A model generated the notes under the pieces. That model did not search any database. It saw only the letters and a list, made by a program, of their open reading frames with translations, and was not told the DNA's origin. DNA of 64,000 nucleotides from Lunularia cruciata (taxonomy: Eukaryota > Streptophyta > Marchantiopsida > Lunulariales > Lunulariaceae). Below are positions 11,270-25,060 of this stretch, piece after piece (the first letter of the stretch is position 1; each line of letters starts with the position of its first letter). Both the position numbers and the translations under genes were made by a program. The DNA is taken from the NCBI GenBank assembly GCA_948567375.1, contig OX419759.1:27629493-27693492 (forward strand), in the 5' to 3' direction.

Positions 11270-11566
11270 CCAAGAGCTAGTCATATGATCTAGATGTGGA
11301 ATTTGGTTTGTCAACATCTAGAATGATGTTATACATGATCATCAAAATAGATCAGATAGAAGTATCACCAAAAGAGTACTTCTACTAATAAAGCAAAACC
11401 CAAAATAGACTTTAGAACCTTAGAACCAATAGCTAGACATATGATTTAAAGGTGAGAATTGGTTTGGTAGCATCTGGAAGGATGTTACACAAGATAGACT
11501 AAACAGATCAGAAAGAGGTATCACCAAAAGGGGACTTCTACTAATAGAGTAGGAACCAAAATATAC
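11270..11566. repeat. Diverged tandem duplication, 141-bp units
   Basis: Bases 11270-11410 and 11426-11566 align end to end, both opening with CCAA(G/T)AGCTAG(T/A)CATATGAT and closing with CAAAATA(G/T)AC, with scattered substitutions. A 15 bp spacer separates them. The origin is unknown; subrepeats in a retroelement UTR are plausible. Confidence 0.75.
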
Positions 11567-11635
11567 CTAAAATCTCTGAAGGCAATTTTGGAGGCCTAAA
11601 CAGATGAATTAGGCCTCAAAAATGTGCAGATACCT

Positions 11636-11646
11636 CCCCCCCCCCC
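11636..11646. repeat. C11 homopolymer
   Basis: Eleven consecutive C bases, which are rare in this AT-rich region. The run is prone to length variation and sequencing error. Confidence 0.9.
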
Positions 11647-12100
11647 AAACAAAGGAATGGTTGGCCTTCCCTCCCCCTAGTTTGTCTTGTTGAGAGCTTT
11701 CCAATGGTACCTTACGTGATTTTGAGACTCCTACAAGAAGATTCCCTAAAAGATTCCCTTTTGGTAAAAGCTTGTTTGACCAACCAGATAGGACCTAGAC
11801 CAACATGTCACCCATCCAAGTAAGTAATCCAAGGGTGGAGCTTGCTGACATGTCACCTATCTGTGTGCCTAATCCTATGGTGGAGCTTCCTTGGAGGAGA
11901 TCCTCTTTGTCTATATAATAAAGAGAAGGTGCTCCTTTGGGGTACCAAATGTTGAGTGTGTAATCTGTGTTTTCTCTTTTCTCTTGTTCTTGGAGTATTA
12001 CAGTATTCCATGTTAAGCCTAGAGAATATTTTTGCTTATCACTCGATCAATTGACATATTAATCCTTGAATGATTTAATATTTTTTCTCTTAATGCCAAA

Positions 12101-15100
12101 TGAATATCTTGGCTATACTAGAAATGTATCATGTGAGGTAGAGAAATGTAACTATTAAATTTTTAATTATGTGCTAAATATTGGACCACCTTCAGGAAGG
12201 AAAAATGTTATATTTGAGGTATAAATTTTAGAGATAATTTTAATCACATGATATTGCAAATTCTACTTGGTAATAACAATGTGGGATCTTTGATTATTTT
12301 GTAGATTGTAGCAAAGAGATATGAACCCTATACTCTTAGTCTATGGCTAATCCAATTGATTATTTCCTCTTTATTATTATTTCATTCTTTACCTCTACCA
12401 AGAGAAGGAGTACCATTAGAGAGGTTTTGGATTATTAACATTATAAGTTATTATATATTGATGGATTGCTTATTGTTTGAACAAAGCATCAAACCTCTTG
12501 AGGTATTTTATTAGATTTCTTCTTGCCTATCTATTATACAAAGCCTCATGCCTCATGCCTCTCCTCAAGGGGCTTGTCAAAGATGGTTGATGAGTATCTT
12601 AAAAATTAAATCTTGGTAAATTGTTTTTTAGTGGTCTTATAAAGTAATTCTAGGTGACTAGATCAATAAGAGAGGGAGTAGATTCCCTTATCAATCAGTC
12701 AAGTGTTAATTATTAATCAATTTTATGCAATGGAAATAAAAATAAGAGACGTTAATTCGTTTCTAGTATGAATTTTGATTGTACATTAGTCATGCCATTG
12801 TTCTTCAAAATCATTCTCATTTCCAACAGTGCCTTTGTTCATATTATTATAGAGTAGAAGTGTCCTTCAGCCCAAAGGGCATGAAGCATTAGGGTTTTGA
12901 GTTGCTACAATATAAGATTGTATGGTTGTACTCTTGGTACAAAGGTAACATAACCTCATACATAAAATAACATAAACTCTTAAATATCCACCTAGATTTG
13001 GTATCTTGTAGATGGATATTAAGAATGATTTTCATAGTATCTCACATTTATTTAGTTTTAAAGAGCTTAAGGAAGCTAGTAGATCCTTAGAAAGTCTTAT
13101 TCCTTTTATATGATTTATGATTATTTTTCTTCTCTTCAACACTAGCATGGCTTCTCATAAGAGGTAGTTATTATTTTGCAACTATTGACATACAATATAC
13201 AATAAGGAGATCCTTTAGGAGCACCTCTATTTACAATGGCTCATAATCAAGCTTTTTTTTGCACTACTTTGGCTATGCTAGCTTGTATCTTTCTCTTTGG
13301 TGGAAAATGCACAAATTATAGGCTTATAGATTAGATTACATTAGATTAGGCAAGCTTTGACCACTTCATTAGCTAGCTTTATCTTGTAAGCTCAAGAGTC
13401 AAGATAAAAAGTGCAAAGCATGGTTCTCTTTAGATATTTATCCTTACCTTGGATGTACTACATCCTATAGCTTATATATATTCTTAAAGTTCCAATCATC
13501 CAAGGATTTTATCATATGCTTTTTTATGCTAGCCGTTTTAGAAGATATCTTTCTTGTTGATGACCTTCATCTATAAGTGGATTTTCATGTGGTATTTGAT
13601 GTACTTTGCACTCTAGAATTACTTGTTAATTGAACTATACATATTTATTAATTTTCCTAATGCATTTGAGAACCTTTGATAGTGGTTTTTGTGAGTCTTT
13701 GATGATATTATTGGACAAAGGACTTTTGAATGTGTGATAAGAGACTTAGTATCTAGATAGATACATCAACTAATTTATGTAGATAGGTAAGCCTACTACT
13801 TATAAAGGAGATAATATCTATTACTAGTTGTGTTATCTTGGCATCTTTCTTCCCATTTTATAGTTGCTAATTAGATAATCTTGTAGACATACATGATACA
13901 CTAATTATATTACTTAAAATGTAACAAATTTCCATATGAATTGTTTCTTTTGGAGAATAATGATAACTACTTGTAATACCATTATAGAGAAAACCATCCC
14001 ATCTTTGTTATTCTACATTTTTCATGTCTTATCAAGGTAATATCTAATAATTGAAAACTCAATTACATAAAATAACATGCAACATAAGATATATCATCAT
14101 CTTTTTGGAAGTCTATTCATTGAAATTCAATTTACTAATAAAAAGAAAAAAATGCAATATTGTGCTTATATTTCAATTAGTGTTGGCGGAAATGCAATTG
14201 AAGAAGTTAAAATTTTGAAAAGACTTGGATTTCAAGTGCTTTGATGCTTTTAAAGTTTCAAAAGGTGAAGGAAATCCTTACTCAACAAGTCAATACATTG
14301 GTTGGATGCAATACTTCATGGAAATGTATTTTTCTTTAGAATGAATAAGATTCCAAAGTCAAGAATTCTACAAAGTATAGTGTTGAATAAGGCTCCAATG
14401 ATACTTCTTCATTTTATCATGAGGCTTTTGGTTGAGATTCTTGCAAATGAATTTTAATTACATGCTTCATAGCCAATTTTAGATACTCATGAGGTCCTAT
14501 CCTTTACTTGCTATCAATTTTGATAACCATTATCTAATGTATTTTAATTTGTGAAAGTTATTACCACCACAACAAAGAATATGTAGAATGAACATTTTAT
14601 TGTTTGATAGTACTTCTATTTCTATCATGTTAAAATATTGTTCCTTATTAAGACCCAATGATAGGCTCAACAAGGTCCACATTCTTGGTATGTTGCCATT
14701 CATACATTTTTGTCCACCGGTGAGTGGATTTTGGCAAATAGAAAGAAACCAACACATAGAACTACAACACCAATCAAGTTTGAAGCCAAATCAAGAAGAT
14801 AGCTTTTTTTTTGTTCTTATTGTCCCTTTTCTCATCAACTCTCTCATTTCTTTGACTTTGGGGTTGATAGTCATACAAAGCAAGACCCAATGGTGCTTGG
14901 TTGGACAACAATTTTCTATTTTCTTACATGTATAGATGTTTCAAATAAATATGAGAAGTATATTTTTACTACACATTTATGCATCACACTAAGGAGTTTC
15001 AATACTAGTTTTATGGGTAGTGTTAAAGATCCATACAATATTTTCTTGGCACTTTCTAAATGTTGTATAAGGCCGCAAGCAAGAACTTTATGGGTAGTCA

Positions 15101-15230
15101 ACAAAATTCCATAAAATTTTGCAGAATTTGTAAGGAGAATGTTTTACTATTTTTGCTTCCATGTGCATTTGTCAAGAGTATTAATCTACCCTAATTTAAA
15201 TTTTAAACTTGATGATATGAGATAAAGGAT
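12101..15230. other. AT-rich DNA without a supported gene
   Basis: I see no open frame with a recognisable domain and no paired repeats. Short open frames near 14530-15114 give unconvincing translations. The stretch is probably old transposon-derived sequence. Confidence 0.4.
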
Positions 15231-15525
15231 AAAAGGAAGTGGTTATTTTGGTTCTTGGTCATCCACATTTGCAACATTGAGTGATTTTTTATATATTGTT
15301 GTTCACATTTGCAAGAAGGTCATCATGGTTTTTGTTGGTCATATTAGCAATATTCTTTGTCAAGGGTATTTTTGGAACTCAATGCTATCATCTAGACAAT
15401 AGAAGGAAGTGGTTATCTTCTCAATTGTCCACATTTGCAATATCAAGTCATTTTTGGTCTTATCATTCACTTTTGTAAGAAGGTCATTCAATCATATTAG
15501 CAACATTCCTTGTCAAGGCATTTGA
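15231..15525. repeat. Diverged tandem repeat, two units of 125-140 bp
   Basis: Unit 1 (about 15231-15370) and unit 2 (about 15402-15525) share the ordered blocks GGAAGTGGTTAT, TCCACATTTGCAA, AAGAAGGTCAT, CATATTAGCAA and TTGTCAAGG. They differ by substitutions and a small deletion. A third partial match (TTTGTCAAGAGTATT) precedes unit 1 near 15167. There is no coding potential. Confidence 0.7.
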
Positions 15526-16154
15526 AAAACATTAGTCAATGCCATGAATTAATGCATTAGCATTGCATTTTACATTGATAGTTGAGAAGATTCTAGACAT
15601 CAATGACATTCATACCTTGAGGTCATTTTTGATGTGCATTACATTCTACATATGAATCAAGGAAAATCAAGGACATTTGGTATATCATTTGTGTTCATAC
15701 TCTATATCATTGGGAAATGCAACAACCTAGTATTTTTTGGTAACTTGCAAAGAAAATAGGTAAATATATCTAGAGGAGTATCAAAGTAGATCTAGAAGAT
15801 GAGAATGACTCTTTTAAATTTGATGATTAGGTAGATGGTTTAAATGATTTTTGTTACACAATGGAGCTCTTGCTAAAATGGTAGGAGTTTACAAATTGTC
15901 AAAGGTATCTTAAACTTAGATTTTTTCCTCATAATTCTGAATTTATGACAGACTATTTTAGAGATATTGATCCAAAGACTTTAAATACCTCACTCAAATG
16001 GATATCCATTCTTTTATGTTTGGTAGATCTTATTAAAGATCATGCGGTATTTAGAAAAACATATAAGAAGAATCATACCCTTATGCAAATCCCACTGACC
16101 CTTGCTCTTGACCAATTTGGTCACAATGGCAAATGGGGCATGTGTTGCACGTGG

Positions 16155-16219
<65 letters not shown>

Positions 16220-17775
16220 AGAGTGTCATACCAAGTGTAAATTTATTCATTTACAATTATGATAGCACTCTTATGAATTCTTGAGGAGGATGTGGGATGG
16301 CCAAATTAAGATGAGAAGAGTATTTCATCTATATTTAATCAAAATTATTTCTTGGGATGCATGAGATTAGTGGATGGAACATTGTTCCACTTAGTTGCTA
16401 GACCAATAGTTGATGGTGAATTATGTTCAGCTGCAAGGACCTGTATTCCATTAATAGGCAGGTGATCTATGATGATAAAAGAAGGATAATTCACTTTACA
16501 TGAGGTAAAGGTATCTTTGATTTTATACTTGAGGCTAATGTTTTGACATATTTCAATATATTCATGATAAATTATATTTGATATTTGAAGCTAGTGCTAT
16601 GGTGTATATCAATGTGTCAATGATAAGGGTAATTCTACCAATGAGAATGGTATCCTTGGTTTGATATTTTAGTTTTTTGTTTTGGTATATTAAAATGTTT
16701 TAGTGGAAATAGATTTTATTGGTGGTGCTCTAAAGGTTCTTATTTTATGTTTATTTCATTTTTAGGAATGCAAAGGTCATGTCATGACATGACCTAATTA
16801 AAGAATTCTCCAATTTTAATTGAATTGAACCAAAGAGGAGCTTGCAATAGTTTTGGAAATAATCAATATCTCCTTGGCAATTTGGTTTATATTCCAATGA
16901 ATCATTTGATGATGTCTCTCTTTCAAGCAAGCACAAAAAAACAAAAAATTGTTCAACAAATATGTTGCAAGGATCCACATAGTTAATCAACATTGTATAT
17001 GAATGCTAAAATTAGTATGGTATTTTCTTAGTTAATTAAGATTTCAACTAAAAAACATGAGTAGAAATACTTATTTGTTGAGGTGGATTAATATATGTAT
17101 AGTTTTACATAATGTTTTAATCAATAGATCAAATGTATAGTAAAAATACTATGGTGACTTCATCAAAGAAATAGAAATATAAGGGCTAGATCTAGATCCT
17201 CCACTTTGGGTTGAGCAAGGTAGAGAAGAAACTACAAATTAGTTCTGCAATATTGTCTTAATTTCAACCAATAAGTTGGTTGCATGTCAAATCAATGATA
17301 ACTTGCTTGTGTTGGTATAATAAATCAATGAGAATGCATTTTCTTTCAAAATGTCTAAATTTCTTTTGAAATGATGCAATATTTTGTCTCATAATATTTT
17401 CAGGTTCATGTTAGTTCATGTAAAACACTCTTTGTTTGTAAATTGGTTGTAGGTGCTCATGTGCACAGACATGTGCTTGCGTGAGCTTGTAGGTGCTTGT
17501 GTTATCTAGGTTAAACTCATGAAGGTGTTGGAGTATGACCATGCCCATTGGTAAGCCCTCAAGTGAGTTGGGTCAAACTTGTGTAGGAATTGGTGGGTGC
17601 AAAAGTATGATGGTGTCCATTGGATGTCAAGTGGGATGTACAAGTCAATTAAAAAAAATCAAAAAAATCTCCCTAAGCACAAAATATTTTACAAAGTATA
17701 GTTCAAAAGTGCACTCTCGTGACATATAAATTCAAAGAGTGGATGGGTTTGTTTCATTCTCATTCTCATCAAGTA
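15526..17775. other. No gene; contains a TA microsatellite
   Basis: AT-rich sequence with short frames only. The frames crossing 15945-16250 are artefacts that translate the TA repeat as alternating Ile and Tyr. Nothing else stands out. Confidence 0.4.
16157..16214. repeat. (TA)29 microsatellite
   Basis: Twenty-nine uninterrupted TA units. This is a self-complementary, length-variable tract. Confidence 0.95.
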
Positions 17776-18060
17776 TTAAAGAGAGAGAGAGAGAGGAGCG
17801 GATGAGGTGAATTGAGAGAAGAGTTTTTGAGATTGAATTTGGGAGAAGATAGTTTTTGAGAATTCAAAGAGGAGAGTTTTTGGTAGAAAGTATTCAAAAG
17901 AAATTGGGAGAAGACTTTCTGAGAGTTCATTTAGGAGAAATATATTTTTAAGATTTGGGAGGAGAGCTTTTGGCAAAATTTATTCAAGAGGAGAGCTTGT
18001 GAGATTTTGGGAGGAGAGTTTCTAGATTTGGAAGAAACATTATTTTGGAGGAGCCCCATG
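17776..18060. repeat. Purine-rich imperfect repeat array
   Basis: A GA run (17781-17795) leads into irregularly repeated blocks of GGGAGAAGA, GGAGAGTTTTTG and ATTCAAGAGGAGAG up to about 18030. The period is irregular at about 25-60 bp. Plus-strand purine bias is extreme. It may be the polypurine or leader part of a decayed retroelement. Confidence 0.55.
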
Positions 18061-18662
18061 CACCATTACATATCAAAACTTACCTCCTTTAGTCAAAAAC
18101 TATCGTGGTATGTTTTAGATCAAAATTCATTGAACAGAAATGGCAAGGAAAAGAACAAATATATATCTTCTTGTTGCTCATTGATCACTACATAAAGAGA
18201 TCTATTCACAATTATGCATCAATTTAGCATAATCTCATAAAAAATGGTTATTTTCATAAAGTGCTTCCCATCCCAAATGCATATTAGCGCACCTTGAGCT
18301 AAACACTCAAAAACCTAGCACATCTTGTGCATCCTAGTGCATATTGTGTTTCTTGAATGCACACAACAATTGGCCTTGAGCGCATATGAGTGCACCCTAA
18401 TACATACCATCATAAACTAATGAACATGTGCTTACTCCTACCTGCAATGTCTCTTGCACATATTTTTGTATACTAGCACATACAAATTTAAATTATAAAA
18501 ACCATTCATTCATGCATCATGATCTTTGCCACTTATTGACAATGTTTGATAGTAAAGCTTTGATTTTATTGAGCTCTCTCTAAAGTTACAAGAACAAGTT
18601 ACATAAAATAACTTCACTATCATTTTCACTTCCATAATGTGTATAATCTAAAACTTGAAAGT
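18061..18662. other. No feature seen
   Basis: AT-rich spacer with scattered GTGCAT/GCACAT words (18290-18480) that do not form a regular array. No gene is supported. Confidence 0.4.
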
Positions 18663-18941
18663 TTAGATCATTGTTATAAATATTTTAAGGAAGGTATAAT
18701 TAGGTGTTGAAAGTGAAGAGAACTTATGTTGTATCTTCTTTGGTGTCTTTCCAGCACTTAGCAACTCAAGTCCTATATACAAGTGAAAGTGTTTCCTTTC
18801 CTTGAATCTATGTTTCTCTACTTTAGAAATCCTTTTCTCCTCACTCATCCTCTTATTTGCCTCAACCTTCAACTTCTCAATTTCAACTCTAGCTTTCTTA
18901 ACCGCTTCTACTTTCACTTGCATCTTCTCAAGCTTTCTCAT
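18663..18941 (-). pseudogene. Short coiled-coil fragment
   Basis: An ATG-started 92-codon frame on the minus strand begins with about 50 Lys/Glu-rich heptad residues (MRKLEKMQVKVEAVKKARVE and on) and then loses this character. It resembles in style, but not clearly in sequence, the coiled-coil remnant at 7293-7829. It is probably an eroded structural ORF of a transposable element. No catalytic motif is visible. Confidence 0.35.
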
Positions 18942-19167
18942 AATTTAGAGATTCAATTTTAGCTATTTTGCATCTCTCTTGAATTTGATAATCTTTAACT
19001 TCCAGATGGTAATCTTTGCCAAATCTTGTGATAAAGCCATAGTTTGTGACATCTTGGAAGTTACCTTCAAAACTTGTCTTTGCTTACTCTCTTGGTCTCT
19101 TTCTTTCTTTCCTCATTGAATCTTATCCAACGATGAGGTAGTTGCATTGATATCATTATTCACATCT

Positions 19168-19827
19168 TCATTTGGCATCCTTTGTCCCATGCACACATTT
19201 CTCTTCTCTACCTAGCTCAACTCCTTGTGTGCTTGGGATAAAAGAAGTATTTGAGTCTAGAACTACCTCAAGAGATGGAAATTGTATAATAGTAGATATA
19301 GGAATATCTTCTTCTATGACATATTCCTCCTCCCCATGTCCCACACCTTTTCTTATATTAATCTCCTTCCCAACTTCCATGCCAACAAGAGCAGGTAGAA
19401 AGATGTTGGCTTGACTTCCAAACATTCCATCCATCTTGGAAAAATAAGGGCAAAGATGATGTAGTTTGTCTTTGACAGTTCTCCATCCATAGAGGTATTT
19501 GTGTTGATGAGACCTTTTCTTGTGCTTTTGTCTTTCCAACCTCGTTCTTCCTTGTACAATTTCATATATTGTACCACTTTTTATACAATCTATCATTTTT
19601 TATCAAAATGTGAAACCCTTTACCATGCCACACCAGATAAGTAGCCCTGTAACTAATGTGGTGCTCTTTTCCATAAGTTTCTTGCAATTCCCACTATGAA
19701 TTTGTGCAAAGTATTCAAGGTCTTTGAGATAATCTAAAATTTGAGAGTAAAGATGTGCAATCATCCTAAACCTATCCACATCTAGGATCCCTTTGTTGAC
19801 AATAGAAAGCAAGGGGGAAGGTATCAA
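19168..19827 (-). pseudogene. Unrecognised broken ORF pair
   Basis: Two ATG-started minus-strand frames follow each other. The first (19827-19603, 74 codons) contains DVDRFRMIAHLYSQILDYL. The second (19596-19168, 142 codons) contains RTRLERQKHKKRSHQHKYLY and an acidic tail. They are six bases apart and in the same frame. A shifted frame near 19440-19580 also reads protein-like, so small indels may have broken one longer gene. I do not recognise the family. AT-rich retroelement surroundings favour a decayed transposon ORF over a host gene. Confidence 0.3.
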
Positions 19828-20639
19828 TTCAAAAGTGTTAGGTGTTCTATGTTTTCAACCATGTCAAGTTCATCATGATGCACTAAATCCACCATTTCTT
19901 GTTCTTTAGTAGCGCTATACTCAAAGTTTCCTTAACTATATTATCCATTATTTGTCGCACAAAAATCTCAAAACAACCTTTCTCTTTGGGGACCCCAAAG
20001 AGAATAGTTGATGGTAAATTGCATGAGTGCAAAAATTCAAAGGCCATAGAATTAAACTCAACATAGAGGGAATTCTAGATTTCAACATGAATATTAAACT
20101 AAGTTGTAAGTAGTCAAGTATAGGATTAAATTGATATAGGACACACATTCAACATCATGAATTGGAGTTTTTCATAAATTTTCAAATGTGCTACATCAAT
20201 TCTTCCAAGTGTCAATGTCAATTCTTTTGCATAGCATGATCTCCTTGTCATCTTTCCTCCTTCCTATGCTTACTTATTTCAACTAATTCCCCTTAATTTT
20301 TTCCCAAGCTTTGATAACTAAATGCAACTTCTTGATTTTTCATCCATAAAACAACTCATGAAGGATTCAGTTTTGAGATCTTTTACATTTTTTAGTTGCT
20401 CAAAAAAAGGTTTAAAAATGTAAGTATTATGCTTGAAAATATCCACAGTGTCTATTATTGAAACCTCTTATTGTCAGCCAAGAATATATTGGTATCATTG
20501 GTGAAATTTTATGATTTAAATCTGGCATAAAATTTTCATTAGTTCTTGACTTTCCATAATTTTCTATGGTGTGTGTTATGGTGTGACTTTCTTAAGGATT
20601 ATTCAAACCTTAGTTTAGCTTAGCTTGGTTCAGCTAATT
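19828..20639. other. No feature seen
   Basis: AT-rich spacer between the broken ORF pair and the non-LTR element copy. Only short frames without domains are present. Confidence 0.4.
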
Positions 20640-21447
20640 TCTCTATAGTGATGAGGTTTTTTCTAGGTTTGGTCCACTCATATGCATCTTCATTACTCAC
20701 TTGTGAGTGTGGTCCTACACTAGATGCAGCAGCGGTCCATATGATATTTTGTCCTTTTGGAGGATAGAGGATAACTACCCATGATGCTATTAGAAACATA
20801 GTGTTTGCTATGGCACAAGAGAGTGGATACTTGGCTTGGAGTTTATGTTTGTATGCTTTGTAGATAACATGTGTCAAGGCAAACTTATACTTGGTCCGAG
20901 ATGATCAAGTGACAATAGCAGATGTCATGGTTATAGACCCCACACATGATATAATTTCAGAGGGAGTGATTACCCATCTCCATGGATGGGCACCGAGTGC
21001 AGCAACAGGTTCCAAGGTCTCAAAGTATAGGGGCATGCAGCAAGGTCACCTCTTTTTTCCTCTAGCCTTAGAGTTATAGGGAGCGATAGACCACACACAA
21101 TGTTTGACACATTTGTTAGGGAGTGCATGAGAACTTATCATGTTAGCCGCCAAGGGATGCCACTCTCACTCTCATGATTTGTAGCATATTTTAGACAGCA
21201 TGTGTGCATTGCTCTATAGAGGGAAGCGGCTGATGCAATCCATAGGAGAGCAATGATACTAGGTGATGCTTCTTTGGATGCTCCAATTGTTGTAGACCAT
21301 ATGACATAGCTCAGATATCTTAGGTGCACTAGGTTAGATTTCTCATGTAGACTCTATTAGTGCTTAGTCCCATTTTATCTTTTTTGTCTCTCCCTTGTAT
21401 GGCTTGATGGGGTCTTCCCATCCTTCTTGTTTTCTGCACGGTCGCCC
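20640..21447 (+). mobile_element. Non-LTR-like retroelement 3' fragment, copy A
   Basis: This copy is 5'-truncated and in plus orientation. Translating through stops gives a CXCX9HX3C cluster near 20702-20752. Then comes an Asp-x12-Asp motif within ADLYLVRDDQ...IADV, near 20880-20930. A KVSKYRGMQQGHLFFPLALEL block follows (about 21012-21075), then a ...IAL(Y/H)RA...AIHRRAI helix. From family knowledge, CCHC followed by PD-x(12-14)-D behind a reverse transcriptase is the layout of restriction-like endonuclease non-LTR elements. A 3' UTR ends at a conserved GCGGTCGCC-like terminus. Copies B and C and short tails in this window share all these parts. No RT domain is present here, so the class assignment is inference. 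Confidence 0.6.
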
Positions 21448-24400
21448 TTTACACCTATTTAGATTAGTTACACACTTTAGCATAGATTGTTACATTAATT
21501 TTTAGTAAATAATCCAAAGAAATTGAGGACATGAGATTAATCACATATGATAGATATGAGCATCTCCAATGCTCTAGCTCTTATTTGTCCTCAATTCTAT
21601 ATATTCAAGACATAATAGCAATAACTCACTCTAACATCTTAAATTAGATTAGTTAGTTATATTCTTTGGAGTTTAGTTATAATTTTGCTGATGGATATCC
21701 TTGAATTTCAATCCTACTACTTTTTCAGTCTTGTTGTCAAATTCTGTTGAAAAATAATATTGTTTTATGGTAGAAGTCACTGATAACATAATATGTTTTA
21801 TTATTTCTCATGTTGAACATATCGTGACTAACAACATATTTTAGATCTTCTAGATGTTATTATGTCCTCGTTATAAAATTCTGAGTACTTTTAAGAAACT
21901 AAAGGTAGTTATGCACATTAAATGATGTATTTTTCTATAGGTTCGTATCTAAAAAAATTCATAAAAATATTATTTGATCAACTAGCAAAAAGGAAAGTTA
22001 ATATGTAACTCCTTATGTAACTTGACATGTGCTTTGGAAATTAGTTACATAGATTTTCACTAATCTATGTAAGCTCAACAAAATAGTCAAGTGTTGTTCT
22101 TAGTATGTTCATGATTCAAAGTTCAAAAGTTCACTCTTACCAAAAACCAGGTGGGACTACAGAAGCATGTTGCCTTCAATTTTTTTTAGTACTTTTTAGT
22201 TTTAGCTTGTTGTAAGTATAATTTACTGAAAATATATAGTAAACTGATAGAAAATTTTTATTTTTTTCATCAATAGAAATAATTTTACATTCCACTTACA
22301 ATTATTTTACTACTTATTATCAAATTTTCTTGGCTAGGATAAAATGAATGCAAGTCTCTTCTTCTCAAAACATCATTTTTCCACATATTTCAATTTGAGT
22401 ACATGTCTTTGGCACTCATGTGAGATGATAAGTTTTTATTAAATTGCTAGAATCATAGTCATCTCATAGTATCTACCCCAATTATTATTATCAAAGATAA
22501 GATATTCTTAAAAAGAATGTAAATAGAAATCATCCTCTTTTGACCATAAATAATACATAAAAGCCTTGCAATTTCAGCTTACATAAAGATGATAATTTAT
22601 GCTTATAAAAATAATATTTAAATATCTCAAATATTTAAAGGTTATCATTTATGAGTATCTTAGACTTCATACATAGACCATGGACTCTAATAATTACATT
22701 TCTTCCTTAATATGAAATTCAAAAACCAAAATCTGAAGTACCGAGCAAAAAGGATAGAAAAAAAAGATAATAAAAACAAAATATACAGAACATACTATGA
22801 TGATATGATTTTTAATATGATGTCCCAAGGCCATAATATTTATACTCAACTATATAAGTTTGATATACAAATTCTACATATTATACAAATTAGTTTGCTT
22901 TGCAAAAAAGCAATTAAATTTCTAGCCTAGTTACTTAATCACCAAGAAGGATACTCAATATATTTATTGCCTAGGAATTTAATGAATATTCTACTAGCCT
23001 ACTTAATCCTCAATAAGGTTCATATCTGTTTTTTAAAATGTTTTTTAGGAAGATTATTAATAATTTTACGGAGTATCTATTAGAAATTTCTAGTGATTTG
23101 TATGAGTACTAGATTTCTTATCATAGTAAACTATTTTACCATTACAACAAATGAATGTGAAATGTTATGACAAGTAATGAATATATTTAATTATATTTAG
23201 AATAAAAATTTATGGATATAATAAATTAATGTTTTGGTATTTTGAGCCTTACATGATGAAGATATTGACATTGAGAGTCTAAATCCATAAAAGTTATTGT
23301 TCCATTTCCATAAGTATACTACGTTCCGATACAATTAAACGATATCTTCTCCTAAATATTTACTATGAATGCAAAATAGAAGCCATCAATTTGGGTAAAA
23401 ATATATGAAGATTATTTTTGGGATGGTGTTGTTAAGTTTAGAAAACTGGAAGTACATGAAATTATGAACTTTTTTTAAAGCTATGAAAACATTAATGCAT
23501 TTTCAAACGTTTGAAATCTTGAACCACAATCTAGTCTAAATTTTTATTGATTTGCAGCCATTAAAGCCTAAATTAGTAAACTACTAATATAATGTCACTT
23601 AAGCTAAACAGAAGTCTTTGAAAAGCTAACAATTTAAAGTTAAATAATATAATATAACAATTTGTATACGAGTGGTAGGTTTAGTTGATTCTCATGAATA
23701 TTTTTCTCAAGAAATGTAGTTCCTTACTGATAAAATTCTAATTCTAATTCAACAACTGAATTGAATCCATGTATTCTATTTCATGCGCTGGAAATAATTC
23801 AAAAATTTGTATACCAACTTGTTCGTCCTTGATCCATATCTTCCCATTCATTATTATTTATTAGATTGATTGGAAACTTCAGATCTTTCTCTCATGCTTG
23901 GAGAAAAAAATTTGCAGTACTAAACTGTTCGTTCTTAGAACGACATCTTCCCCCACTATTTGTCAACTTAAATGTAAAATCAATCATATCTAGTTATAAA
24001 TTCAATTCTTGTTGTACTGTTCTTTGCTATCACGTTATATATCAAAAGGTGTGAGTGAAATAAATAGATAATAATTTTCCTATTATGTTATTTTATTTTT
24101 ATATTCTATTCTCACTCCTTGTTTCCTTGTGAAGGTCTTCTTGCTTTAATTGAATAAAGATTTTAGAAATAACGTGAATCAAAAAAATAAATATTATTAC
24201 ACTTCATTTCTAGAATGAAGCGTATTAGTATCTAATGGAATGATAATATCCAAAATATTTTCTTAAATATCAATTAAATATCGAAACAGAAAATATTCAC
24301 TTCAAATGTCCAAATCTTCATATTTATATTAAAATTTTCCTACATAAGTCATTTATTATACATTTAGAAACTAAAATGTCAAGTTGGATTATCTCTGAAA

Positions 24401-25060
24401 TAAGTGTTTGCTCAAGATCTTAAGATAATGATTTTCTGAAAATGAGTGAAAAGGGTTGTTAGATCCGCTCGGATTATCTTTGAGAAAGTTCATAGTCTCT
24501 TTATAGTTCGTATAGACTGTCAGTATAGACCAAAGTCTATTAATTGTTCCTTTTCGATGTTTTTAAGAATATACAATATCGATGATTGATTATCTATTTC
24601 AATTATATATTATCTATTAAGTATGATATTCTAAAATCTAAATCTTGAAGTAAATTGTGTTTCAGAAGATATTGAATAAATGAACTAAGAATATCCGTAA
24701 TACCATCGTAATAGGGTAGCTTACAATCTCTCTATATAGTTTTAATTCGATATTAACTGAAAAGATAAACTGCTAATCCTTTTTAGTTTTTTTGATCATC
24801 ATCAGTTTTCCAGGCGTATGCTCACTCATGGACGAATACAATTTCACTCCAACTGAGTCTGATTATATAAGCTAGAGTTTTCTAACTGAATCCACTAAAC
24901 TTATTACCTTAACTATCCAGTTTAGCTACATCTCGATTAACTAGCTTCATCATTGATTGTTATCAATTGATGCAATAGAGTCTATTTTGATTATGCAAGT
25001 AAGAGTCGTCAATCTAGCTATACTGATTCATTAACTTTGTTACAAACTTCATAAGATTCG
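21448..25060. other. Very AT-rich DNA without a supported gene
   Basis: No long frames, no paired repeats and no coding bias. It forms the boundary between the transposon-dominated left part and the more GC-rich gene region that begins near 25,080. Confidence 0.45.

Larger units (their letters stand above)
10401..12100. other. Repeat-rich DNA with possible LTR end; no gene
   Basis: The stretch includes a diverged tandem duplication (11270-11566), a C11 run (11636-11646) and a TATA-like CTATATAATAAAG near 11914. That box is followed by a T-rich stretch ending near 12050, as in an LTR promoter and R region. No paired LTR or PBS was found. An open plus-strand frame at 10751-11182 (143 codons) has no recognisable domain and is probably chance. 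Confidence 0.35.

Noticed and set aside
15945-16250. Frames through the TA repeat
   Set aside because: They translate the (TA)29 tract as alternating Ile and Tyr.
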